Below, piece by piece: positions 1 through 8,325 of a stretch of 64,000 bases of DNA (positions are counted from its first letter, which is position 1; each line of letters begins with the position of its first letter). The stretch is from Chryseobacterium geocarposphaerae (GTDB lineage Bacteria; Bacteroidota; Bacteroidia; Flavobacteriales; Weeksellaceae): NCBI RefSeq assembly GCF_002797535.1, contig NZ_PGFD01000001.1, forward strand, positions 868,001 to 932,000, given 5' to 3'. The notes beneath the pieces were generated by a model. It was not told the origin of the DNA. It ran no database searches and saw nothing but the letters and a program-made list of their open reading frames with translations. Both the position numbers and the translations under genes were made by a program.

Positions 1-377
1 ACCTTCCTTTTGCTGATGAAAGCTTTGATGTTATTTTCTGTAACCATGTTCTGGAACATATTGAAGATGATGCAAAAGCGATGAGTGAATTATACCGGGT
101 TTTAAGGCCGGGAGGATGGGGGATTTTACAGGTTCCGATGAAGAATTCTTTAGAAAAAACCTATGAAGATTTCTCCATAAAAGATCCTAAAGAACGTCAG
201 AAACATTTCGGACAATATGATCATGTTCGTTGGTACGGGATGGATTATTTTGACCGCTTGCGAAAAGCTGGTTTTGTAGTAGAAGCTAATTTTTACTCTC
301 AAAAATTCTCAGAAGAAGAAATTAAAAAATACGGATTAAGACACAATGAAATCTTACCTGTAGTTTCTAAAAAATAA
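1..377 (+). CDS. Class I SAM-dependent methyltransferase, C-terminal part (5' end outside window)
   Basis: The frame is open from the left edge (codons in phase from base 3), so the N-terminal part with the SAM-binding GxGxG loop is missing. The visible part begins with DESFDVIFCNHVLEHI, the acidic motif and hydrophobic strand typical of Methyltransf_11 proteins, followed by RVLRPGGW, the standard post-III turn. A later W-Y-G-M-D-Y-F-D-R-L segment is common in small-molecule or lipid methyltransferases of Bacteroidota. The substrate cannot be told from this piece. An internal ATG at 81 is not the real start because the methyltransferase motif continues upstream of it. A hairpin terminator follows directly. 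Confidence 0.85.
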   Translation, partial: LPFADESFDVIFCNHVLEHIEDDAKAMSELYRVLRPGGWGILQVPMKNSLEKTYEDFSIKDPKERQKHFGQYDHVRWYGMDYFDRLRKAGFVVEANFYSQKFSEEEIKKYGLRHNEILPVVSKK

Positions 378-382
378 AAAAC

Positions 383-401
383 GGCTTCAAATTTTGAAGC
401 C
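383..401. terminator. Bidirectional intrinsic terminator
   Basis: GGCTTCAA / TTGAAGCC stem with a short loop. It is followed by a T-rich tract on the plus strand and by a longer T tract on the minus strand. It separates the convergent methyltransferase (+) and the broken T9SS gene (-). Confidence 0.85.
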
Positions 402-427
402 ACTTTTTATTGACTGAAGCTGAAAAT

Positions 428-1131
428 CTATTTCTTGATAAACAATTCAGGTTTGAAATTCTCCACACTTAAAATATAATGTCCCTTTTGAAAATCGGTC
501 GTATTTACTTTTAAGGCTTTATCAGGAGATAATGTTTCAAACAGGAGCTTTCCAGACATATCATAAATTTTAACCTTTAAATTTTTTTCTAAATTTTCAA
601 TGATTAAAAAATCGTTCACAGGATTGGGGTAGATGGTAAATGTTTTCTTAAGAGTAGTTTCTTTTATTCCTAAAAATAAAGAGTTGTTATAAATACCTGA
701 GTTCCGGAAGGGTTTGTGACAATAAGAGTTTTTGAGGTTCCGTTAGTTAAAATCTGATAAGTATAAATTGTTCCTGGTAGAGCATAACTTATATAAAAAT
801 CGCAGTTTTTTTGGTCATATTCCTGAACGGCTGTCATATTTACTCCCCAATAATCGGCTAATGTACAGCCTCCGCCGATTTTAGTGAAGCTATTTACTGT
901 AGCGGAAAATGTAATATTTATTTGTGCGGTATTAAAATATCTAGATGCAAAGTAATAATTAGGGTTATTTTGAATAAATGCTGATGGAGAAAGGGCATTT
1001 GCCATGGAAGGAGTCGTTACCGTCTGTCCATTGGTTACAATCTGTGAAATGTACCAATCATTGGTAAAAAGCTCCGAGTTTTGAGCAGATAAAAATATAC
1101 TGCAAAATAAAAGGAATAAAGTTTTTTTCAT
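428..1131 (-). pseudogene. T9SS-exported secreted protein, split by a 1-nt frameshift
   Basis: The first part (1131 down to about 691) starts with a signal peptide (MKKTLFLLFCSIFLSAQ) and a roughly 140-residue lipocalin-like domain (N-D-W-Y-I-S-Q-I at the start) of the kind common in Flavobacteriia. Its frame stops at 670 just after P-S-G-T-Q-V-F. The second frame, open across the same place and ending at 428, reads N-N-S-L-F-L-G-I-K-E, then Y-P-N-P-V-N-D-F and K-I-Y-D-M-S-G-K, which is the canonical type A T9SS C-terminal sorting domain. Adding one T in the TTT run at 691-693 (minus strand) joins both halves as G-T-Q-V-F-Y-N-N-S-L-F-L-G. Without it the protein keeps its signal peptide but loses the sorting signal. 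It is either a real frameshift or a homopolymer sequencing error. The start at 1131 is preferred over 1149 because it gives a normal signal peptide. Confidence 0.8.
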
Positions 1132-1183
1132 GGTTAATAATTTTATCAAATTTAGAATAAAAAATGCATCTGATCAATAAAAA

Positions 1184-1208
1184 ACCGCTTTCATAGACTG
1201 AAAACGGT
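1184..1208 (-). terminator. Intrinsic terminator of the SMR transporter gene
   Basis: Ten-base-pair stem with one mismatch (ACCGCTTTCA / TGAAAACGGT), followed on the minus strand by six T. It lies about 40 bases after the transporter stop codon. Confidence 0.75.
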
Positions 1209-1245
1209 CGTATTTTACTTTAATTATGGAAAATCATCTTTAAAT

Positions 1246-1572
1246 TTAATGAGAAACTGCTTTCAGTCCGACCACAGAGCCGATTAAGGTAACAATAAAG
1301 AAAACCCTCCAGAAGCTTACCGGGTCTTTAAAAAAGAAAATCCCCATTAATGCGGTTCCTACAGCTCCAATTCCGGTCCATACAGCGTATGCGGTTCCAA
1401 TAGGCAGAGTTTGTGAAGCTTTGATCAATAATACCATACTGATGGTCATCGTGATCAAAAATCCTGTAAACCAAAGATACATGGGAGTTCCTGTTGTTTC
1501 TTTTACCTTACCTAAACATGAGGCAAATGCAACTTCAAATAATCCTGCGATAATTAAAATAATCCAATTCAT
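1246..1572 (-). CDS. SMR-family exporter, SugE/Gdx type
   Basis: A 108-residue protein with four predicted membrane helices, the normal size for small multidrug resistance transporters that work as antiparallel dimers in the inner membrane. It has the conserved membrane glutamate in helix 1 (W-I-I-L-I-I-A-G-L-F-E) and the LPIGTAYAVWTGIGAVGTA motif that is shared with guanidinium exporters (Gdx/SugE). Exchange of guanidinium or small quaternary ammonium ions for protons is inferred from family. ATGs lie at 1578 and 1572; 1572 gives the usual family N-terminus. It follows a Crp-like regulator gene on the same strand after 100 bases, suggesting joint transcription. No guanidine riboswitch was recognised upstream. 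Confidence 0.9.
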   Translation of the reverse strand: MNWIILIIAGLFEVAFASCLGKVKETTGTPMYLWFTGFLITMTISMVLLIKASQTLPIGTAYAVWTGIGAVGTALMGIFFFKDPVSFWRVFFIVTLIGSVVGLKAVSH

Positions 1573-1672
1573 TTTCATTGTTTTCTGCTGCAAAGTTCAG
1601 GATTTCATCAGAGTTTACATTTTACATTTGTTAAAAAACAAAATAAATTTAAGCTACATTTTATTAAAAATC

Positions 1673-2239
1673 CTATTTGATTTCAGCCCGGATACGGCTC
1701 AGACTGACCTGGGTGATTCCGAGATAAGAAGCAATATAACCAAGTTGAACACGTTTTAAAAGATGGGGCTTGTCCCTCATAAGATCTTTATAGCGTTCTA
1801 ATGCCGTTTTAAATTGTCTGGAAATAATTAACTCCTCAGTTTTTACTAGTTCTTTTTCTGCAAATCTTCTTCCCCAGTTGGCAATATGAATATCCTGGTT
1901 AAACAGCTCTTTTAAACGAATGGTTTCCAGCTTATATAAATCGCAATTCTCCAATGATTCTATATTTTCATATCCCGGCTTATCTTCCACATAGCTTTTC
2001 ATCGAAATAACAGTTTCTCCTTCACTTCCGAACCAAAAAGTAATATCATTATTATCTTCAGTAGATGCATAGGCACGTACAATTCCCTTTTTAACAAAAT
2101 AAATATAGGGAACGATTTTTTGCGCTTCCATTAAGCAGGTTCCTTTTGAATGGGAGACTTCTGTAATATTTTTTTTTAAGTTTTCCCGGGAAGAATCTGG
2201 AAGAGGATAGATGTTGTTTAGGATTTCATCAATATTCAT
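1673..2239 (-). CDS. Crp/Fnr-family transcriptional regulator
   Basis: A 188-residue protein with an N-terminal cyclic-nucleotide-binding-like jelly roll (Y-F-V-K-K-G-I-V-R-A-Y, about residues 47-57) and a C-terminal helix-turn-helix ending Y-L-G-I-T-Q-V-S-L-S-R-I-R. The pattern matches the many small Bacteroidota Crp-like regulators whose ligand is unknown; the Arg/Glu pair that binds cAMP in E. coli Crp is not evident. It lies upstream of the SMR exporter in the same direction and probably controls it. A minus-strand -7 element (TATTTTTG, 2260-2267) lies just upstream, giving a leader of about 14 bases. Confidence 0.88.
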   Translation of the reverse strand: MNIDEILNNIYPLPDSSRENLKKNITEVSHSKGTCLMEAQKIVPYIYFVKKGIVRAYASTEDNNDITFWFGSEGETVISMKSYVEDKPGYENIESLENCDLYKLETIRLKELFNQDIHIANWGRRFAEKELVKTEELIISRQFKTALERYKDLMRDKPHLLKRVQLGYIASYLGITQVSLSRIRAEIK

Positions 2240-2549
2240 AATAAGGACTTCAATATCATCAAAAATATTAGTTTTTAAAAAGAATTAAAAAAAATATTTA
2301 CAATAATTGAAGATAAACGTTTAAGGTAAATTAGACATTTTAAAAATACGGATGTCGCCTTCTGGCTTATTATCAAAATAATGATTTTTTATTATATTTG
2401 TAAATAGGTGTTTATTAAGTATTTAATTGTGGGGAAGGAGAGGTTTTTAAAATTTGCGAAAGTACAATTATTTATTAAATACTCAAAGAAAATTCCTGTT
2501 GTTTATTAATAATTTAATCGAATATTTTTGTTTTTCCTTAAACTATATA
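2240..2549. other. Divergent regulatory region between Crp-like and LacI-like genes
   Basis: About 310 AT-rich bases with no convincing gene. It holds the minus-strand -7 box of the Crp-like gene (2260-2267), a plus-strand TATATTTG at 2393-2400 without a clear -33 partner, a GGGGAAGGAGAGG stretch near 2430-2442, and the better plus-strand promoter at 2499-2530. An in-frame TTG at 2454 would extend the LacI gene, but the extension has no LacI-family similarity. Confidence 0.5.
2499..2530 (+). promoter_or_regulatory. Flavobacterial promoter of the LacI-type regulator gene
   Basis: TTG (2499-2501), 21-base spacer, then TATTTTTG (2523-2530) matches the Bacteroidota consensus TTTG-N17-23-TAnnTTTG. 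Transcription would start near 2537, about 13 bases before the ATG at 2550. Confidence 0.6.
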
Positions 2550-3548
2550 ATGAAAAGAGCTTCCATAAAAGATATCGCTAGAATCGCAGGTGTTTCTGTT
2601 GCAACAGTTTCTTATGTCCTTAATAAAAAAGAAGGCAGTAGAATAAGCCAACAAACTAAAGAAAAAATCTTAGAAATTGCAGATTCTATCAATTATGTTC
2701 CTAATAAAATTGCTAAAAGCTTAAAAATGAGCCGAAGCAAACTGATAGGACTAATTTTAGCCGATATTTCAAATGGATTTTATTCTACAATGGCTCGATG
2801 CATTGAAGATGAAGCCATAAAACTGGGATATACTCTTCTTATCGGAAGTTCCGATGAAAACCCTGAAAAATTCAAACAATTAACGGAACTTTTTGCTGAG
2901 CACCAGGTTGACGGAATGATTGTAGCTCCAATTATAGATTCTAATGATACTCTGAAAAAACTAATTAAAGATGAATATCCTGTGGTTACCATTGACCGTT
3001 ATCTTAAGGATATTCATTTACCGGGTGTTCTGGTGAATAATTTTGAAGTCTCCGAGCAGGTTTTTGATTTTCTGAAAGCTAAAAATTTTGAGGAAATCCT
3101 TTATGTAGGATACAATACTGAGGTTCCCCATCTTCTGGACAGACAATACGGCTTTGAAAAACATTTTCCGGAAAGCGGAATCAGCTACAAAAAGGTTTTG
3201 GTAGGAATGGAGAACAGAAAAGAAGAAATACATAATGCTCTTGAAAAGCAGCTCGATCTTTCTAAGCGAACAGCCGTTTACTTTACAAGTAATAAGCTTG
3301 GAATTGCTGGAATGAGCTATTTTATTAAACATCACATTAAAGTGCCTGAAGATCTTTCGATGATTACCTTTGATGAAGCAGAAGCTTATGAGCTTTTCCC
3401 GATCGAGCTTACTTACGTTAAGCAACCATTAAAAGATATGGCAAAAACAATCATAAAATTGATTGATGATGAAATCACCTGTTATAAAAAAAATAGTGAA
3501 AGAGTTACCTTTAAAGCCAAGCTCATTCATAAAGATTCGGTGAAATAG
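2550..3548 (+). CDS. LacI-family transcriptional regulator
   Basis: A 332-residue protein starting MKRASIKDIARIAGVS, the classic LacI helix-turn-helix (residues 3-25, A-T-V-S-Y-V-L-N as recognition helix), then the hinge helix Y-V-P-N-K-I-A-K-S-L and a periplasmic-binding-protein-like effector domain (L-I-G-L-I-L-A-D-I-S-N-G-F-Y, about residue 63 onward). Such proteins sense sugars or nucleosides, but no sugar-use genes are next to it: era follows after 93 bases and the upstream gene points the other way. The effector therefore cannot be predicted, and a target elsewhere on the chromosome is likely. The start at 2550 places the DNA-binding domain at the N-terminus as in the family. Confidence 0.9.
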   Translation: MKRASIKDIARIAGVSVATVSYVLNKKEGSRISQQTKEKILEIADSINYVPNKIAKSLKMSRSKLIGLILADISNGFYSTMARCIEDEAIKLGYTLLIGSSDENPEKFKQLTELFAEHQVDGMIVAPIIDSNDTLKKLIKDEYPVVTIDRYLKDIHLPGVLVNNFEVSEQVFDFLKAKNFEEILYVGYNTEVPHLLDRQYGFEKHFPESGISYKKVLVGMENRKEEIHNALEKQLDLSKRTAVYFTSNKLGIAGMSYFIKHHIKVPEDLSMITFDEAEAYELFPIELTYVKQPLKDMAKTIIKLIDDEITCYKKNSERVTFKAKLIHKDSVK

Positions 3549-3641
3549 AATAATTATTTAACAGTTTTTACAGAGAAGTTTTCTATTAATCGGGAAAGAC
3601 GGTTTTGTTTTAGTAACTTTGCAGTCCGTAATATAATTTTT

Positions 3642-4517
3642 ATGCACAAAGCAGGATTTGTAAATATAGTTGGAAAGCCCAATGCCGGAAAATCTACACT
3701 GCTCAACCAGTTAATGGGAGAGAAGCTGGCAATTGTTACCCAAAAGGCTCAGACAACACGTCACAGAATTTTTGGAATTTATAACGAAGAAGACCTTCAG
3801 ATCGTATTTTCAGATACTCCCGGAGTTCTGGATCCTAAATATGGCTTACAGGAAAAAATGATGGATTTTGTGAAAGATTCTTTACAGGATGCCGATGTTT
3901 TCCTTTTTATTGTTGATGTAACGGATAAAGCAGAACCTTCAGAATTCTTAATTGATAAGCTGAATAAAATTCCAGTGCCTGTTCTATTATTATTAAATAA
4001 AGTAGACCAGACCAATCAGGAAGGATTGGAAAAACTGGTTTCAGAATGGCATGAAAGAATTCCTAAAGCCGAAATCTTACCTATTTCTGCATTGAATGCC
4101 TTTAATACAGATGTTATTCTTCCGAAATTAAAATCAATGCTGCCGGAAAACCCTGCGTATTATGATAAAGATATGTACACAGACAAACCGGAGCGTTTCT
4201 TTGTAAACGAAGCCATCAGAGAGAAAATTCTTTTGAATTATGAAAAAGAGATTCCATACTCAGTAGAAGTGGTCACAGAAATGTTCAAGGAAAAAGAAGG
4301 CATTATTTTCATTGATTCGATTATATATGTAGAAAGGGATACTCAGAAAGGGATTATCATCGGCCATAAAGGGGAAGCTATAAAAAAAGTGGGAACGGAA
4401 GCCAGGCTGGATCTTGAAAAGTTCTTTGCCAAAAAAATCCACCTGAATCTTTTTGTAAAAGTGAAAAAAGATTGGCGAAAAAACGACAGGGATCTTAAAA
4501 ACTTCGGATACAGATAG
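3642..4517 (+). CDS. era: GTPase Era
   Basis: A 291-residue protein, the usual size for Era, the GTPase that binds the 3' end of 16S rRNA and assists 30S maturation. G1 GKPNAGKST is at residues 11-19, Q-T-T-R as G2, D-T-P-G as G3, N-K-V-D as G4 and the S-A-L loop as G5. The C-terminal KH RNA-binding domain is present (I-I-I-G-H-K-G-E-A-I-K-K-V-G). A -7 box TAACTTTG at 3614-3621 suggests its own promoter with a leader of about 14 bases. Confidence 0.97.
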   Translation: MHKAGFVNIVGKPNAGKSTLLNQLMGEKLAIVTQKAQTTRHRIFGIYNEEDLQIVFSDTPGVLDPKYGLQEKMMDFVKDSLQDADVFLFIVDVTDKAEPSEFLIDKLNKIPVPVLLLLNKVDQTNQEGLEKLVSEWHERIPKAEILPISALNAFNTDVILPKLKSMLPENPAYYDKDMYTDKPERFFVNEAIREKILLNYEKEIPYSVEVVTEMFKEKEGIIFIDSIIYVERDTQKGIIIGHKGEAIKKVGTEARLDLEKFFAKKIHLNLFVKVKKDWRKNDRDLKNFGYR

Positions 4518-4584
4518 ACTAAAAATTCAATATTCATCGTTATATTAGAAGATTTTTATTATCTTTAAATTAAATTAATATTGA

Positions 4585-5013
4585 ATGAGCTACTCAAACT
4601 CGAAAACTACTCCTATCTATGTAGACTTAGTTTTATTAGTTGTAAGAATATTTATCGGTTTTGCAATGCTATCTCATGGTTTTCCCAAACTTCAGCAATT
4701 GTTGGAAGGTGGCGAAATAAAGTTTTTTGACTTCATAGGACTTGGACCTAAAATTTCGTTAATTTTAACCGTATTTGCAGAGTTTGTTTGTTCCATTCTT
4801 ATAATTTTAGGACTTTTTACAAGATTTGCTACCGGTTTTTTAATTTTTACAATGGCCATTGCAGCTTTTATTGTACACGGAGCAGATTTATTTGAGAAAA
4901 GAGAATTAAGCTTATTATATCTTTCTGTCTATTTATTGATTATTTCTTTTGGAGCCGGTAAAATCTCCGTAGATTATATGATCGAAAAAAGAAAAAGGTC
5001 TTCAGATTGGTAA
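4585..5013 (+). CDS. DoxX-family membrane protein
   Basis: A 142-residue protein with four predicted membrane helices. The first helix carries R-I-F-I-G-F-A-M-L-S-H-G-F-P-K-L, the DoxX signature, and there is a central G-L-F-T-R-F-A-T-G loop. Family members are linked to thiosulfate oxidation or thiol redox balance in other organisms, but the role here is unknown. It lies 67 bases after era and 89 bases before the S9 peptidase, in the same direction. Confidence 0.85.
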   Translation: MSYSNSKTTPIYVDLVLLVVRIFIGFAMLSHGFPKLQQLLEGGEIKFFDFIGLGPKISLILTVFAEFVCSILIILGLFTRFATGFLIFTMAIAAFIVHGADLFEKRELSLLYLSVYLLIISFGAGKISVDYMIEKRKRSSDW

Positions 5014-5102
5014 TCTTTAGTATAAAAATAGCAGAAGCAGGAAATCTTTCCTGCTTTTTTTATCTCATTAAATTCATTAAATTCGTGAAAAATGAAATTA
5101 TA

Positions 5103-7505
5103 ATGAAGATAAAGCTAACAATCTGTCTTCTTGCGTTTCTTAATTTCTATAATGCGCAGGAAAATATTACCTATCAAAAACCTTCACCGGAAATTTTAAA
5201 ACTGGCTGATTATGAAAGACCACCAAGTGTTTTAATGAACAGCAAAAAAGACTGGATTGTTTTCACCTACCGTCCGACTTATAAAACTCTTGAAGATTTA
5301 AGCCAGCAGGAAATGAAATTGGGAGGACTGAGAATTAATCCAGTTACCAATATTTCAAGCAGTATTACGTATCTGAATAACCTTAAAGTAAGAAAAACGG
5401 CTGAGAAAAATGAAATTCAGGTAAAGAACCTGCCTTCGAATGCTAAAATTGCTTATACTTCTTTCTCTCCGGATGAAAAGAAATTTGCTTTTACCAATAC
5501 AACCGGCAAAGGAGTAGAGCTTTGGATTGTTGATCTGGAAACAGCTACTGCAAAAAAAATCACAACAGATAATCTGAATGCTAATTTAGGTTCGCCATAT
5601 GTTTGGTATAAAGATTCTCAGTATCTACTGATCAAAACGTTGCCACAGAATAGGGGAACTTTAATTGATTCCAGCAAAGATCTGCCAACCGGTCCCATTG
5701 TTTCTACTTCAGATGGAAAAGTTTCTCAGAACAGAACCTATCAGGATCTTCTGAAAAACCCTCAGGATGAAAAGAATTTTGAAATCCTTACATCCTCGGA
5801 TATTTATAAAGTTGACCTTAATGGAAACCTGAATAAAATAAAAGAAAAAGATATGTACGCCGGATTGAGCTTTTCACCGGACGGGAACTACTTAATGACA
5901 ACAACGATTAAAAAACCGTTCTCTTATATCGTTCCTTTAAGCAGGTTTCCAATGACTACAACGGTTTATGATAGCAATGGAAATGTGGTTAAAATAGTTA
6001 ATGAAACTCCATTGAACGAAATTATGCCGAAAGGATTTTCTTCAGTAAGAACAGGAAAAAGAGATATGGGGTGGAGAAGCGATATGCCTGCAACTTTGGT
6101 ATATGCAGAAGCTTTGGATGGAGGAGATCAGTCAAAAACTGCAGAATACAGAGACGAAATTTTCACTTGGGAAGCGCCATTCAGTGCCGCTCCGAAGTCT
6201 TTCTTCAAAACAAAACAACGATATGAAGATGTAAGCTGGACGAATGATCATTATGCAATTGTTCATGAATCTTGGTACGATACCAGAAATACCAAATCTT
6301 TCTTGGTAGATCTTAATACCAATGAATCTAAAGTGATTGATGACCGAAATTATCAGGATGTTTACAGTGATCCGGGGAATTTTAACACCACTAAAAATCA
6401 ATTTGGAAGGACAGTTCTGGACTTAAAAGGCGGTAAAGCCTATTTAATTGGAGCCGGCTTTACAAAAGACGGACAGCATCCCTTCATTGATGAAATGGAT
6501 ATTAAAACTTTGCAGAAAAAACGATTATATACTTCCAATCTAAAGAATGAAAAAGAAGAAATAGTTGATATCTTGAACCCGTCCAAAGGTGAAATCCTTA
6601 CGGTACAACAATCCGCGAGTCAATATCCGAACTATTTTAGACGTAATATCAAATCTAATAAAACAGAATCGGTAACCAACTTTGCCAATCCTTTTGAAAG
6701 CATAAAAGATGTCTATAAGGAAGTGATTACCTATAAGAGAAATGACGGTGTGACCCTTTCAGGAACGCTTTATTTGCCCGCAAATTATGACAGAAAAGCT
6801 AAGAAAGAAAAACTTCCTTTATTGATTTGGGCGTATCCTACAGAATATAAAGACAAAAACACAGCAGGACAGAGCACGCAAAACCCGAATGACTTTACTT
6901 TCCCATATTACGGCTCGTTTGTGTATTGGACCACAAAAGGATATGCTGTGTTGGACGATGCCGCTTTCCCGATTATCGGAGAAGGCAAAACAGAACCGAA
7001 TGACACCTTCATTCCTCAATTGGTAGCGAATGGAAGGGCAGCAATAGACGCAGTAGATAAGTTAGGATATATTGACAGAAATAAAGTGGCAGTAGGAGGT
7101 CATTCTTATGGTGCATTTATGACAGCCAATCTTTTGACCCATTCTAAAGATTATGCCTGCGGAATCGCAAGAAGTGGAGCCTATAACAGAACACTCACTC
7201 CATTTGGGTTCCAAAGCGAGCAAAGAAATTACTGGGATATTCCTGAAATATACAATGCTATGTCTCCATTTATGAATGCCGATAAAATGAAAACGCCATT
7301 ATTGTTGGTTCATGGGGATGCAGATAACAATCCCGGAACTTTTACTTTGCAAACGGAAAGATATTTCCAGGCACTGAAAAATTTGGGAGCTCCTGTAAAG
7401 ATGGTTCTTCTTCCAAAAGAAGCTCACGGATATGCTGCCAAAGAAAATATTTTACATTTGCTTTGGGAACAGGATCAGTTCTTGGAAAAATGTCTGAAGA
7501 AATAA
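5103..7505 (+). CDS. S9-family exported serine peptidase (prolyl oligopeptidase fold)
   Basis: An 800-residue protein with an N-terminal signal peptide (MKIKLTICLLAFLNFYNAQ), a large beta-propeller region with Y-T-S-F-S-P-D-E-K-K-F-A-F and L-S-F-S-P-D-G-N-Y blades, and a C-terminal alpha/beta-hydrolase domain. The nucleophile is Ser668 in G-G-H-S-Y-G-A-F, the acid is Asp741 in H-G-D-A-D-N-N, and the base is His775 in K-E-A-H-G-Y. The organisation resembles the glutamyl-endopeptidase/dipeptidyl-peptidase side of S9. It probably degrades peptides in the periplasm. ATG 5103 is chosen because it starts the signal peptide; an upstream in-frame start at 5007 overlaps the DoxX gene and adds no recognisable sequence. 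Confidence 0.92.
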   Translation: MKIKLTICLLAFLNFYNAQENITYQKPSPEILKLADYERPPSVLMNSKKDWIVFTYRPTYKTLEDLSQQEMKLGGLRINPVTNISSSITYLNNLKVRKTAEKNEIQVKNLPSNAKIAYTSFSPDEKKFAFTNTTGKGVELWIVDLETATAKKITTDNLNANLGSPYVWYKDSQYLLIKTLPQNRGTLIDSSKDLPTGPIVSTSDGKVSQNRTYQDLLKNPQDEKNFEILTSSDIYKVDLNGNLNKIKEKDMYAGLSFSPDGNYLMTTTIKKPFSYIVPLSRFPMTTTVYDSNGNVVKIVNETPLNEIMPKGFSSVRTGKRDMGWRSDMPATLVYAEALDGGDQSKTAEYRDEIFTWEAPFSAAPKSFFKTKQRYEDVSWTNDHYAIVHESWYDTRNTKSFLVDLNTNESKVIDDRNYQDVYSDPGNFNTTKNQFGRTVLDLKGGKAYLIGAGFTKDGQHPFIDEMDIKTLQKKRLYTSNLKNEKEEIVDILNPSKGEILTVQQSASQYPNYFRRNIKSNKTESVTNFANPFESIKDVYKEVITYKRNDGVTLSGTLYLPANYDRKAKKEKLPLLIWAYPTEYKDKNTAGQSTQNPNDFTFPYYGSFVYWTTKGYAVLDDAAFPIIGEGKTEPNDTFIPQLVANGRAAIDAVDKLGYIDRNKVAVGGHSYGAFMTANLLTHSKDYACGIARSGAYNRTLTPFGFQSEQRNYWDIPEIYNAMSPFMNADKMKTPLLLVHGDADNNPGTFTLQTERYFQALKNLGAPVKMVLLPKEAHGYAAKENILHLLWEQDQFLEKCLKK

Positions 7506-7522
7506 TATAAATCATAATAAAA

Positions 7523-7545
7523 AACTCGTTCTTTTTGAGCGAGTT
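7523..7545. terminator. Bidirectional intrinsic terminator
   Basis: Nine-base-pair stem (AACTCGTTC / GAGCGAGTT with one G-T pair), a TTTTT loop and a T run after it. It lies between the convergent S9 peptidase and HAD genes. Confidence 0.85.
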
Positions 7546-7548
7546 TTT

Positions 7549-8238
7549 TTATAAATAATCCAAAATATCATTAAGCTTTTCCAGTTCCATAAAATTGGAA
7601 TGTTCTATATTAAGATCATGCTGTTCATGCACCCAGGTTACGTGATACGGAATATGAGCGGCAGATCCTCCAATTTCTAAAACGGGCAAAATATCAGATT
7701 TAATAGAATTCCCGAGCATTAAAAAGTTTTCAGGTTTACAATCGAGATGTTTCAAAAGCTTTTGATAATCACTTTCTTTTTTATCGCTCATAATTTCAAT
7801 ATGATGAAAATACTCTTGTAACCCTGATTTCTTTAACTTACGTTCCTGATCCAGTAAATCTCCTTTTGTGGCAACAACCAATCTGTAATTACCTTTTAAA
7901 TGTTCTAAAGTTTCAGTAACTCCATCTAAAAGCTCAATGGGTTTTTGAAGAAGTTTGTGACCGATCTCAATCGTTTTATTAATCAGTGATAAAGGAGCTG
8001 TACCATTAGAAACTTTGCTTACCGTTTCAATCATGCACAGCATAAATCCTTTTACCCCATATCCGTATAAATGAAGATTATTCATTTCTGTTTTCAATAA
8101 TTCCTGGGAAACGGAATGTTGTGGAAGATAGTCTTCCAATAAGATGCAAAATTCCTTTTCAGCCTCCTGAAAATAGGGCTCGTTGATCCAAAGAGTATCA
8201 TCTGCATCAAAAGCAATAACAGTTATATTATTATTCAT
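7549..8238 (-). CDS. HAD-family hydrolase
   Basis: A 229-residue protein with HAD motif I F-D-A-D-D-T-L-W near the N-terminus (two catalytic aspartates), motif II in V-V-A-T-K-G-D, a lysine in the K-K-E-S-D-Y region as motif III, and motif IV L-G-N-S-I-K-S-D. The cap between motifs I and II is alpha-helical, so it is a subclass I phosphatase. The likely activity is a phosphomonoesterase on a small metabolite; the substrate is unknown. It is transcribed away from the neighbouring Crp-like gene across an 87-base gap. Confidence 0.88.
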   Translation of the reverse strand: MNNNITVIAFDADDTLWINEPYFQEAEKEFCILLEDYLPQHSVSQELLKTEMNNLHLYGYGVKGFMLCMIETVSKVSNGTAPLSLINKTIEIGHKLLQKPIELLDGVTETLEHLKGNYRLVVATKGDLLDQERKLKKSGLQEYFHHIEIMSDKKESDYQKLLKHLDCKPENFLMLGNSIKSDILPVLEIGGSAAHIPYHVTWVHEQHDLNIEHSNFMELEKLNDILDYL

Positions 8239-8304
8239 ATTTAGTTTACTTTAGTTTTTGTAATTTTCGCTCACAAAAATCAGTATAAAAAACAAAACAG
8301 AAAA

Positions 8305-8316
8305 GGACATTTGTCC
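8305..8316. promoter_or_regulatory. Small palindrome, possible Crp-type operator
   Basis: GGACA-TT-TGTCC lies 10 bases before the ATG of the Crp-like gene and inside the divergent HAD/Crp interval. An additional 7-bp inverted repeat (TTTTTGT/ACAAAAA, 8255-8279) lies just upstream. Autoregulation is an inference. Confidence 0.35.
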
Positions 8317-8325
8317 CGGCAAAAT

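Noticed and set aside
1573-1672. A guanidine riboswitch ahead of the SugE/Gdx-like gene
   Set aside because: The 100-base gap to the Crp-like gene shows no conserved guanidine aptamer pattern by eye.
1421-1759. A 112-codon plus-strand frame antisense to the SMR exporter and Crp genes
   Set aside because: It runs opposite to two well supported genes and has no similarity to any known fold; it is a shadow of them.
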